64,000 bases of DNA, from positions 992,001-1,056,000 of the forward strand of contig CAWBZS010000001.1 in NCBI GenBank assembly GCA_963793335.1. Reading direction: 5' to 3'. The notes beneath the pieces were generated by a model that was given only the letters and a program-made list of their open reading frames with translations, did no database searches and was not told where the DNA came from. The translations under genes were made by a program, and so were the position numbers. Shown one piece after another: positions 24,642 through 32,282 of this stretch. Each line of letters begins with the position of its first letter. Within the stretch, counting starts at the first letter, position 1. Source of the DNA: Sva-07 sp963793335. GTDB lineage: Bacteria; Actinomycetota; Acidimicrobiia; Acidimicrobiales; Ilumatobacteraceae.

Positions 24642-27179
24642 GTGATCGACATCGACGCCGCACTGGCTGCACTCTCACTCGACGACAAGTGTCGGCTGGT
24701 TGCCGGCGAGACCACCTGGCGCACCCATGCGTTCCCCGACGCAGGCGTGCCGCAACTCAAGATGTCCGACGGGCCGAACGGTGTTCGCGGCGAAGGCCAT
24801 GGCGGCTCCGGCACCCCGGGCGTGGTGATGCCATCGGGGATCACCACCGGTGCCACCTGGGACCCCGAGCTCACGTCCGAACTCGGAGCGCTCGTCGGCA
24901 CCGAAGCCCTGCGCAAGGCCGCTCACATCGTGCTCGGCCCCACCGTCAACCTGCACCGGACACCGGTCGGCGGGCGAACGTTCGAGTGCTACAGCGAGGA
25001 TCCCGAACTCACCGGTGCATTGGCAGCGGCATGGGTGCGTGGCGTGCAGTCCCATGAGGTGGCGGTGACCGTGAAGCACTTCGCTGCGAACGACACTGAG
25101 ATCGAGCGCATGACGGTCGACGTCGACGTCGACGAACGAACCTTGCGTGAGCTCTACCTCCGGCCGTTCGAACGCACCGTGAAGGAAGCCAATGCGTGGG
25201 GCATCATGAGCTCGTACAACCGGGTGGCCGGTGAGTACGCCGCCCACAATCGCCGGCTGCTCACCGAGATCCTGCGCGACGAGTGGGGCTTCGACGGCTT
25301 TGTCGTGTCCGATTGGTACGGCGTCCACCAAGCGGGACCTGCTGCCAACGCCGGACTGAGCCTCGAGATGCCCGGCCCGGTGCGCGTCTACGGCGCCAAG
25401 CTGGTCGCAGCGGTCGAACGAGGCGACGTCGACGAAGCCCAGGTCGACCGACTCGTGCGTGACCTCCTGGTGCTCGCCAATCGTGTCCGTGCAGACGAGC
25501 GCTCTCCCGACACGACCGAGCAGTCGGTCGACGACCCCGCTGAGCGTGCGCTCACCCGACGCGCAGCGATCGCAGGGACCGTGCTGCTCCGCAACGAACC
25601 GATCACGACGGCGACGGGCGCGAGACCCGTGCTCCCGATCGAGTCGTCGACGATCCGGCGCATTGCGGTGATCGGCCCCAACGCCGACATCGACCGCTGC
25701 ATGGGCGGCGGCTCGGCCAGCCTCACCCCGTTCGGCCATCGTACGCTCCTGGCTGCGCTCACCGACCGGATCGGACCCGGCACCGACACCGACGCCGAGG
25801 TCCTCTACGAACCGGGCGTGCGTATCGACCGTCTCACCCCCGTGATCCGCAAGGGCCAGCTCCGGAGCCCAACCGGCGAGCGCGGCCTCACGGTCTCCTA
25901 TGTGAACGGCAGCGATTGGGACGGCGACGTGGTGCTCGAGCAGCCGACACCGACCACGCTGGTGCGGTTCTTCGGTTCGGTTCCCGACGGCGTCGATCCG
26001 ATGAAGTTCTCGGCACGAATCGACGGATCGTTCGTGCCCGACACCGACGGCCCACACACGATCGGGGTGGTCACCACGGGCCCGATGGCGGTGGCGATCG
26101 ACACCGGCTCCGGGCTGGACGAAGTACTCGCAGACCGCGACGGCGAGCTGCCGCGCAGCGAGGAGTTCTTCGGCTACGGCAGCATCGAGGTGACCCACAC
26201 GATCGAGTGCACCGCAGGTGTGCCGATCCCGCTGCAGATCGGGTTCGCCACGGCATCGGGGAACGGATTCGCGGCGATTCGCGTCGGCATCCGATCGCAG
26301 GAGCCGGCCGACCTGATGGACCGCGCCGTTGCCGCTGCGGCCGATGCGGATGCCGTCGTCGTGATGGTCGGCACGAACGACGAATGGGAGACCGAGGGGC
26401 ACGACCGCACCACGATGGATCTGCCCGGGCGTCAGGACGAATTGGTGCGTCGAGTGGTGGCAGCAAACCCGAGCACCGCAGTGGTCGTGAACGCTGGCTC
26501 GCCGGTCACCATGGACTGGGCCGACGCCGACGATCCGGCATCGGCGCCAGCGGTACTCACCTCGTTCTTCGCAGGCCAGGAGCAGGCTGAGGCACTGGTC
26601 GACGTGCTGTTCGGCGTCGCCGATCCCGGTGGTCGACTGCCGACCACGATCCCTCGGCGCCTCGCCGACCATCCGGCGTATCTGCACCACCGCCCCGATC
26701 ACGACAGCACCGGCGCAGGCATCCAGCGCTACGGCGAGGGCCTCTTCATGGGCTACCGGGGCTACGACGCTCGGGGACTCCGGACGCGGTTCGCCTTCGG
26801 ACACGGGCTGAGCTACGGAGGCGCCGAGTGGGGCACACCGACGGTGTCGGCCACGACGATCGCTGCCGGCGACGTGGTCAACGTGACGGTGCCGGTTGCG
26901 GCCATCAGCGATCGCGACGCCACGATCGTGGTCCAGGGCTACGTCGCCCCCGTGGCATCGTCAGCGGTGCGCCCGCCGAAGGAATTGAAGGCCTGGGCAA
27001 AGCTGGTCGTTGCCGCGGGCGAAACGGCGACCGCAACGCTGACATTCGGCGCCGACGCCTTTCATCACTGGGACACGGCAACCGCGGCATGGACGATCGA
27101 GCCCGGCGACTACGACCTCGTGATTGCCTCGTCGGCCGAGTCCGAGCACGCCCGCGTGCGGGTCACCCTCACCGCCTGA
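24642..27179 (+). CDS. Glycoside hydrolase family 3 beta-glycosidase with PA14 insert
   Basis: An enzyme of about 845 residues that releases terminal beta-linked sugars. The GH3 N-terminal barrel (about 1-290) holds GPTVNLHRTPVGGRTFECYSE, VKHFAAND and the nucleophile Asp in GFVVSDWYG. The C-terminal GH3 domain is split by a PA14-like module (about 410-545, FSARIDGSFVPDTDGPHTIG). It contains NDEWETEGHDR with a likely acid/base glutamate. A fibronectin-III-like domain closes the chain. No signal peptide is visible, so it should be cytoplasmic. Start GTG 24642 is chosen because ATG 24585 lies inside the preceding palindrome. Substrate unknown; family members act on glucosides or xylosides. Confidence 0.92.
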   Translation: MIDIDAALAALSLDDKCRLVAGETTWRTHAFPDAGVPQLKMSDGPNGVRGEGHGGSGTPGVVMPSGITTGATWDPELTSELGALVGTEALRKAAHIVLGPTVNLHRTPVGGRTFECYSEDPELTGALAAAWVRGVQSHEVAVTVKHFAANDTEIERMTVDVDVDERTLRELYLRPFERTVKEANAWGIMSSYNRVAGEYAAHNRRLLTEILRDEWGFDGFVVSDWYGVHQAGPAANAGLSLEMPGPVRVYGAKLVAAVERGDVDEAQVDRLVRDLLVLANRVRADERSPDTTEQSVDDPAERALTRRAAIAGTVLLRNEPITTATGARPVLPIESSTIRRIAVIGPNADIDRCMGGGSASLTPFGHRTLLAALTDRIGPGTDTDAEVLYEPGVRIDRLTPVIRKGQLRSPTGERGLTVSYVNGSDWDGDVVLEQPTPTTLVRFFGSVPDGVDPMKFSARIDGSFVPDTDGPHTIGVVTTGPMAVAIDTGSGLDEVLADRDGELPRSEEFFGYGSIEVTHTIECTAGVPIPLQIGFATASGNGFAAIRVGIRSQEPADLMDRAVAAAADADAVVVMVGTNDEWETEGHDRTTMDLPGRQDELVRRVVAANPSTAVVVNAGSPVTMDWADADDPASAPAVLTSFFAGQEQAEALVDVLFGVADPGGRLPTTIPRRLADHPAYLHHRPDHDSTGAGIQRYGEGLFMGYRGYDARGLRTRFAFGHGLSYGGAEWGTPTVSATTIAAGDVVNVTVPVAAISDRDATIVVQGYVAPVASSAVRPPKELKAWAKLVVAAGETATATLTFGADAFHHWDTATAAWTIEPGDYDLVIASSAESEHARVRVTLTA

Positions 27180-27198
27180 CCCCCAACCAACCACCCAA

Positions 27199-27241
27199 GC
27201 GATGAGTTTGCGCGCGTACGGGTCGCGCGAAGACTCATCGC
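27199..27241. repeat. 43-bp hairpin repeat (family B), copy 2
   Basis: First of a tandem pair identical over all 43 bases, 19 bp apart (starts GCGATGAGTTTGCGCGCG). Arms GCGATGAGT and ACTCATCGC enclose an inner CGCGCG stem. Lies 19 bp after the GH3 stop. Confidence 0.85.
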
Positions 27242-27260
27242 CCCCGAACCCCTCCACCAA

Positions 27261-27303
27261 GCGATGAGTTTGCGCGCGTACGGGTCGCGCGAAGACTCAT
27301 CGC
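27261..27303. repeat. 43-bp hairpin repeat (family B), copy 3
   Basis: Second member of the identical pair. It lies about 70 bp upstream of the dedA promoter, so together the pair fills the gap between the GH3 gene and the electron-transfer operon. Confidence 0.85.
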
Positions 27304-27374
27304 TCGGCTCGGGGTGGGGCAGGCGGGCGGGCGCGAATGGGTGGGGTGCGAGGGCGAGTCACGAGTGCGAGCGC

Positions 27375-27380
27375 TAGCGT
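27375..27380 (+). promoter_or_regulatory. -10 box of the dedA-etf-mft operon
   Basis: TAGCGT ends 9 nt before ATG 27390; the only promoter-like element found for the seven genes that follow. Confidence 0.5.
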
Positions 27381-27389
27381 CGCGCTGGC

Positions 27390-28079
27390 ATGGTCGGCCT
27401 GGTTGCGAGCGTCATCACCGATGTCACCGAGTGGCTCGATGAGTTCTCCGCCAACTGGTGGTTCCTGCTGATCATCTTCTCGGTGGCGCTGCTCGACTCG
27501 GTGTTTCCGGTCGTGCCCGGCGAGACCACCGTGATCGCCGGCGGCGTTGCGGCAGGCGCAGGGAACCAGACGCTGGCGCTGGTGATCTTTGCCGGCGCGT
27601 TCGGAGCGTTCCTCGGCGACAACCTCGCCTACGCGATCGGCAGCACGTTCGAACCCCGAGTGCGGGCGTGGGCCGAGCGCAAACCGAATCGAAGCGCCCG
27701 CCTCGAAGGTGCCGGTCTGCAGATCAAGAAGCGCGGCGGACCGCTCTTGATCACCGCCCGTTTCATCCCTGGCGGCCGCACGATCCTGACGGTGTCGTCC
27801 GGCATCACCCAGCAGCCTCGTGTCTGGTTCGCCACCTGGGTGGCGATCGCAGGCACCATCTGGGCCACGTATGCAGCAGGGCTCGGCTATCTGTTCGGCC
27901 AAGCATTCGAAGACAACCACACGCTCGCATTCCTGCTCGCCTTCGGCACCGCCTTGGGCTTCACCGCACTCATCGAGATCATTCGCTGGATCAAGGACTC
28001 GCGAGCCACTCGCCGAGCGGAGACTTCGACCGCTGTGATTGCGCACGCCGACGACGGCGACCGTACGCTGGACCGATGA
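27390..28079 (+). CDS. DedA/SNARE-associated family membrane protein
   Basis: A 229-residue polytopic membrane protein of the DedA (VTT) family. It shows DSVFPVVPGETTVIAGG with the conserved Pro-x-Pro-Gly-Glu-like segment, GAFLGDNLAYAIGS, and GGPLLITARFIPGGRTIL, whose arginine is essential in characterised members. DedA proteins are thought to be undecaprenyl-phosphate or phospholipid flippases. Its stop overlaps the ATG of etfA (ATGA), so it leads the electron-transfer operon. Whether it shares a function with them, for example handling a lipid quinone or a polyprenyl sugar, is open. Confidence 0.92.
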   Translation: MVGLVASVITDVTEWLDEFSANWWFLLIIFSVALLDSVFPVVPGETTVIAGGVAAGAGNQTLALVIFAGAFGAFLGDNLAYAIGSTFEPRVRAWAERKPNRSARLEGAGLQIKKRGGPLLITARFIPGGRTILTVSSGITQQPRVWFATWVAIAGTIWATYAAGLGYLFGQAFEDNHTLAFLLAFGTALGFTALIEIIRWIKDSRATRRAETSTAVIAHADDGDRTLDR

Positions 28080-29041
28080 TCGCTCTGGTGCCGGTTCGTG
28101 ACGGCGTGCTGCCGACCGGCGCCACCGACGCAATCGCCGAAGCCGCCGGTCGGGCGCTGATCGCCGGTTCGGGCACCGCCGACACCGAACTCGACGGCAT
28201 CAGCTGCGAGGCGTACCTCGCCGAGCTCGGCGACGTCGAGGTCGGCCGATGGGCGGCCACGCTCGCCCACCTCCTGACCGGTATCGACGACAGCGACATC
28301 GTGATCCTTCCCCACTCGCCCGACGGTCGTGACCTCGCGCCCAGACTGGCGGCGGCGCTCGATCGTCCGCTGCTGGCCGGAGCGACGGAGATCGCACCGC
28401 ACCGGGTGCGCGTGGCCAGGCGCGGCGGGCTGGAACTCCACGAGCTCCGCCCATCGGGTGCGTTCGTCGCCACCATGCAGCCCGGCGCCCGCGGTGCACT
28501 CGACCTCCACACCGCTCCGTCCGTCCGCCAGCTCGACACCGAGCCGGCCGAGCCCGATGAGACCGAGGTCCACGACGCTCGGGTCGTCGAGATCATTCCA
28601 CCCGATGTGCAGACGATGGATCTGTCCGAGGCCGACCGAATCATCGGCGGCGGTGCCGGCCTCGAGAGCAGCGAGCGCTTCGATCAGCTCGACCGAGTCG
28701 CAACCGCGATCGGTGCCGTGATGGGTGCCACCCGGGTGATCACCGACCGGTCGTGGGTGCATCACGACCGCCAGATCGGCACCACGGGCGTGGTCGTCGA
28801 CCCGACCCTGTACCTGTCGTTCGGCGTCAGCGGCGCCGTCCAGCACACGAGCGGGCTCGGACACCCCGAGCACATCATCAGCGTCAACACCGACCCTCAC
28901 TGTCCGATGATGGCGATGTCCGACCTGGCGATCGTCGCCGACGCCAACGAGACCCTCGACGAACTCCTCCGCCTCCTCGACGTCACGTTTGGTGTCAGAC
29001 ACCAACCGTTACGGCACTCGCTGGAGGAGGCCGCGTCGTGA
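28076..29041 (+). CDS. etfA: Electron transfer flavoprotein alpha subunit (EtfA/FixB-like)
   Basis: A 321-residue flavoprotein subunit. The C-terminal FAD domain is clear: ADRIIGGGAGLESSERFDQL, VMGATRVITDRSWVHHDRQIG, TLYLSFGVSGAVQHTSGLG and IISVNTDPHCPMM. The N-terminal domain is shorter and less conserved. It should pair with the EtfB-like product of 30684-31541 and pass electrons to FixC. The last 15 or so residues (VTFGVRHQPLRH) are encoded by a degenerate family A palindrome and do not look native. Overlaps dedA by ATGA and fixC by GTGA. Confidence 0.93.
   Translation: MIALVPVRDGVLPTGATDAIAEAAGRALIAGSGTADTELDGISCEAYLAELGDVEVGRWAATLAHLLTGIDDSDIVILPHSPDGRDLAPRLAAALDRPLLAGATEIAPHRVRVARRGGLELHELRPSGAFVATMQPGARGALDLHTAPSVRQLDTEPAEPDETEVHDARVVEIIPPDVQTMDLSEADRIIGGGAGLESSERFDQLDRVATAIGAVMGATRVITDRSWVHHDRQIGTTGVVVDPTLYLSFGVSGAVQHTSGLGHPEHIISVNTDPHCPMMAMSDLAIVADANETLDELLRLLDVTFGVRHQPLRHSLEEAAS
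28981..29013. repeat. Family A palindrome translated inside etfA
   Basis: CGTCACGTTTGGTGTC-A-GACACCAACCGTTACG, two mismatches. It lies in the last 60 bases of etfA, in frame and without stop, so it contributes residues VTFGVRHQPLR. Unlike the other copies it is within an operon. Confidence 0.75.
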
Positions 29042-30354
29042 CTGCGTCGAGCACCCCCAGCGTCGACGCCATCGTCGTCGGAGCCGGTCCTGCGGGTGCC
29101 GCGGCGGCCACCCTCTTGGCTCGCGCAGGGCACTCCGTGATCCTCCTCGAACGGGGCACATTCCCGGGCTCGAAGAACATGTACGGCGGCGTGGTCTACC
29201 CCCGCATCCTCGACCAACTCCATCCGGAGTGGTGGCACGAGGCCCCGATCCAACGATGGATCACCCGCCGATCGACGATGGTGCTCACCGACACCCAGGC
29301 GCTCACCGTCGACTTCCGATCTGCGAGCTGGGGCAAGCCGCCCTACAACGGCGCCACGGCCTACCGTCCCGACTGGGACCACTGGCTGGCCAGCAAAGCC
29401 GAAGCCGACGGCGCCCAACTCGTGTGCTCCACCACCGCCACGGGCCTGCTGCGCGACGAACGTGGTCAGGTGATCGGGGTCACCACCGATCGACCCGACG
29501 GTGATCTGCACGCACGCGTGGTGATCGCATGCGACGGCGTCAACAGTTTCCTCGCGAAGGAAGCAGGACTGTACGGCGACGTCGACGCGGCCAACTACAC
29601 CGTCGGCGTCAAGGAGACCATTGCGCTGCCCAAGCACGTGATCGATGAACGCTTCGGTGTTCGCGACCGGGAGGGCGTCGACATCGAAATCCTCGGTGGC
29701 ACCTCCGGCGTGAACGGCGGCGGGTTCGTCTACACCAACTTCGACACCCTGGCCGTCGGCGTGGTGCTCAAGCTGCCGAAACTCGCCGCGCAGCAGCTGC
29801 GACCCGAGGAGATCATCGCCAACCTCAAGGCCCATCCCGGCATCGCTCCCTTGGTGGAGGGCGGCGAGATCAAGGAGTATTCGGCGCATGTGATCCCCGA
29901 GGCCGGGCTGTCGATGATGCCGAAGATGACCGGCGACGGGATCCTGGTGGCCGGAGACGCTGCTGCGATGTGCCTCGCAGCGGGAATCTGGCTCGAAGGC
30001 GTGAACTTCGCGATGGCGAGCGGCATGTACGCCGCCGAGTCCGCCGCCGAGGCCCTCGCGACCGGCGACACCTCGGCGGACGGGCTCGCTGGGTACGAAC
30101 GTCGCCTCAACGACACATTCGTCCTGCGCGACCATCGCAAACTTCGTCGGGCACCGTCGCTGGTGCTGTCCGACCGGGTGCAGCACCTGTACCCGGAGAT
30201 GATCGCCAATACGGTGGAGCGGATGTTTCGAGTCGACAACCCCGCGCCCAAGCCGGGGTTGCGACGGATCCTGAACGAAGAACGCAAGCGAGCGGGCGTG
30301 AGACTGAAGGATCTCGCCAGCGACGCACTCGACGGAGTGAGGAGTTTCGGATGA
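29038..30354 (+). CDS. fixC: FixC-like flavoprotein (ETF:quinone oxidoreductase family)
   Basis: A 438-residue FAD enzyme of the FixC/ETF-QO group. The FAD loop is AIVVGAGPAGAAAATLLARAG followed by LLERGTFPGSKNMYGGVVYP, the signature of FixC. GDGILVAGDAAAMCLAAG is the second FAD contact. It accepts electrons from the EtfAB pair and, with the ferredoxin-like FixX, passes them to the quinone pool. GTG 29038 overlaps the etfA stop. Length equals that of nitrogen-fixer FixC proteins. Confidence 0.93.
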   Translation: MTASSTPSVDAIVVGAGPAGAAAATLLARAGHSVILLERGTFPGSKNMYGGVVYPRILDQLHPEWWHEAPIQRWITRRSTMVLTDTQALTVDFRSASWGKPPYNGATAYRPDWDHWLASKAEADGAQLVCSTTATGLLRDERGQVIGVTTDRPDGDLHARVVIACDGVNSFLAKEAGLYGDVDAANYTVGVKETIALPKHVIDERFGVRDREGVDIEILGGTSGVNGGGFVYTNFDTLAVGVVLKLPKLAAQQLRPEEIIANLKAHPGIAPLVEGGEIKEYSAHVIPEAGLSMMPKMTGDGILVAGDAAAMCLAAGIWLEGVNFAMASGMYAAESAAEALATGDTSADGLAGYERRLNDTFVLRDHRKLRRAPSLVLSDRVQHLYPEMIANTVERMFRVDNPAPKPGLRRILNEERKRAGVRLKDLASDALDGVRSFG

Positions 30355-30647
30355 CCGAACGTTGGCCCGAGTTGTCGTTCGAGGACCTGATCGGAACCAC
30401 ACGATTCGACATCCACGAACGTGCCCACATCACCGTCGACGACCAGATCTGCGCCGACTGCTCGACCCGCGGCTGCGTCGTTGCCTGCCCCGCGAACCTG
30501 TTCGTGCCAACCAGCGACGGCGGCATCCTCTTCAACTATGAGCAGTGCTTCGAGTGTGGAACGTGCTACCTCGTGTGCAATGAGGAAGGCGCCATCACCT
30601 GGACCTACCCCGAAGGCGGCCACGGCGTCGTCTTCAAGCGAACCTGA
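30351..30647 (+). CDS. fixX: FixX-like ferredoxin
   Basis: A 98-residue ferredoxin-like partner of FixC. Cysteines are in QICADCSTRGCVVACP and CFECGTCYLVCN; the second set fits one [4Fe-4S] cluster and the first may be partly structural. In ETF-QO the same domain is fused to the flavoprotein; here it is separate, as in fix operons. Overlaps fixC by ATGA. 36 bp separate it from etfB. Confidence 0.93.
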   Translation: MTERWPELSFEDLIGTTRFDIHERAHITVDDQICADCSTRGCVVACPANLFVPTSDGGILFNYEQCFECGTCYLVCNEEGAITWTYPEGGHGVVFKRT

Positions 30648-30683
30648 GCGGCGTCGAGTCCGAGAATCGAAGGTCGAGCCAGC

Positions 30684-31541
30684 GTGAGGATCACCGTTTG
30701 TTGGAAGTGGGTGTCACTCGACCGCGAGCGCGAAGCCGACCAGCGATGGTCTGGTGTGTCGGCAGCGGACGAAGCCGCACTGGAGGTCGCCTTGCAGATC
30801 GCAGCGGCCGGTGGCGGCGACGTCACGGTGATCTGCCTCGGACCATCGAGTGCCGATGCCGTCCTACGAGACGCGATCGCCGTCGGGGCGTCCACGACGA
30901 TTCGCGTCGACGCGTCGACCGAGCTCGACAGTCGGGTGGTCGCCATCGCGCTCGCCGAGCATGCCGCCGGGAGTGACCTGGTGCTCACGGGCGACTACTC
31001 GCTCGACCGGGGCACCGGATCGGTGCCGGCATTCCTCGCCGACGAGCTGTCGTGTGCGCAAGCGCTCGGTTTGATCGACGTCCGAACCAGCGACCTCACC
31101 CCTGACCGGCTCGACACGGAGCCGCTGCGAGTGATGCGTCGACTCGACGGCGGCCGCCGCGAGGCCCTCGACGTCACCCTGCCTGCAGTGCTGTCCGTGG
31201 AAGGGTCGGTCGCCCAGCTCCGGCGGGCGTCGCTGGCCGCCTCCCTCGCGGCGCGCACCGCCACGGTCGGTGTGGTGAACGGCCCGCACGGCCGGCTGCC
31301 CGAGGCGGAGGTCCATCCCTTTCGACCACGAGCTCGCGTGCTGCCCGCACCCGAGGGTGGATCGCTCAGCCGGGTGCGCCAGATCCTCGATGTCGGCGGT
31401 GGCGAAGTCCACGCCGAGCTGCTCACCCTCGACCCGACGGCTGCGGCATCGAAGATCGTCGAGCAACTGCGCGACTGGGGCTATCTCGACGACGGCCTCG
31501 CTGGCGGCGACGACGTTCCGAGCACATCGAGCGCAGGCTGA
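30684..31541 (+). CDS. etfB: Electron transfer flavoprotein beta subunit (EtfB/FixA-like)
   Basis: A 285-residue protein with the EtfB fold: MRITVCWKWVSLDRE, SAADEAALEVALQIA, VTVICLGPSSADAVLRDAIAVGAS, SDLVLTGDYSLDRGTGSVPAFLADEL and LPAVLSVEG. These are the AMP/FAD-binding steps of the beta subunit. The order etfA-fixC-fixX-etfB differs from the usual fixABCX. Start is GTG 30684. It ends 9 bp before mftE. Whether the pair is a bifurcating or a simple ETF cannot be told from sequence by eye. Confidence 0.88.
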   Translation: MRITVCWKWVSLDREREADQRWSGVSAADEAALEVALQIAAAGGGDVTVICLGPSSADAVLRDAIAVGASTTIRVDASTELDSRVVAIALAEHAAGSDLVLTGDYSLDRGTGSVPAFLADELSCAQALGLIDVRTSDLTPDRLDTEPLRVMRRLDGGRREALDVTLPAVLSVEGSVAQLRRASLAASLAARTATVGVVNGPHGRLPEAEVHPFRPRARVLPAPEGGSLSRVRQILDVGGGEVHAELLTLDPTAAASKIVEQLRDWGYLDDGLAGGDDVPSTSSAG

Positions 31542-31550
31542 TCCACGCCG

Positions 31551-32282
31551 ATGCAACTGGGCGACGCCACCTGGCCGGAGGTCCGGACCATCACCCGGCG
31601 GGATGATCCCGGCGTTGCGCCCGCACCAATCCTGCTCGTACCCGTCGGGTCCACCGAGCAGCATGGCCCGCATCTGCCCGTGGCCACCGACACCATCGTC
31701 GCGGAGGAGCTCGCTGGGCGTGCCGTCCACCGTACCGACGGCTTGATGATCGGGCCCACCATCTCCGTGTCGGCGTCTGGTGAACACCAGGGATTCCCGG
31801 GCACGCTCTCGATCGGGACCGAGGTGATGGCTGCAGTGATCACCGAACTGGTGCGCAGTGCCACCTGGGCCGCTGGCGTGGTGCTCGTCAACGGCCACGG
31901 CGGCAACCGCGATGCGGTGACGCGATCGGTCGACACGTTGACGGCTGAACGACGGCCCGTGCTGGCGTGGTGGCCGATCTGGCCGCAACGACGCGACGGT
32001 GGTCCGGCAGACCTGCATGCGGGACGCATCGAGACTTCGATGATGCTCGCGATCGACCCAGGCCTGGTGCGGCTCGAGCGGGCCGAGGCCGGGCCGGACG
32101 CGTCGATCGAGGATCTGCGCGAGCACGGCGTTCGCCAGATCAGCGAGAGCGGCGTACTCGGTGACCCCGATGGCGCCTCGGGTGGGGAGGGCGAGCGATT
32201 CATCGCGGCCTTCGTCGACGACCTGGTGCATCGCATCGAGCGATGGCGCCCGCTGCGTCCGGGCGACCCGACGGGCCCATGA
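31551..32282 (+). CDS. mftE: Creatininase-family peptidase, MftE-like
   Basis: A 243-residue metal-dependent amidohydrolase of the creatininase family. Metal ligands are in VGSTEQHGPHLPVATDT and in NGHGGN; ISVSASGEHQGFPGTLSIG is also typical. In mycofactocin biosynthesis MftE cleaves the C-terminal Val-Tyr-derived dipeptide from the modified precursor MftA. The identification rests on the family plus the mftF gene, which overlaps its stop by ATGA. Creatininase-type enzymes with other substrates exist, but this gene pair is typical of mycofactocin clusters. Confidence 0.88.
   Translation: MQLGDATWPEVRTITRRDDPGVAPAPILLVPVGSTEQHGPHLPVATDTIVAEELAGRAVHRTDGLMIGPTISVSASGEHQGFPGTLSIGTEVMAAVITELVRSATWAAGVVLVNGHGGNRDAVTRSVDTLTAERRPVLAWWPIWPQRRDGGPADLHAGRIETSMMLAIDPGLVRLERAEAGPDASIEDLREHGVRQISESGVLGDPDGASGGEGERFIAAFVDDLVHRIERWRPLRPGDPTGP

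Noticed and set aside
27199..27303. Tandem repeats considered as a CRISPR array
   Set aside because: Only two units, 19 bp apart, with hairpin arms and no cas genes; isolated copies occur elsewhere.
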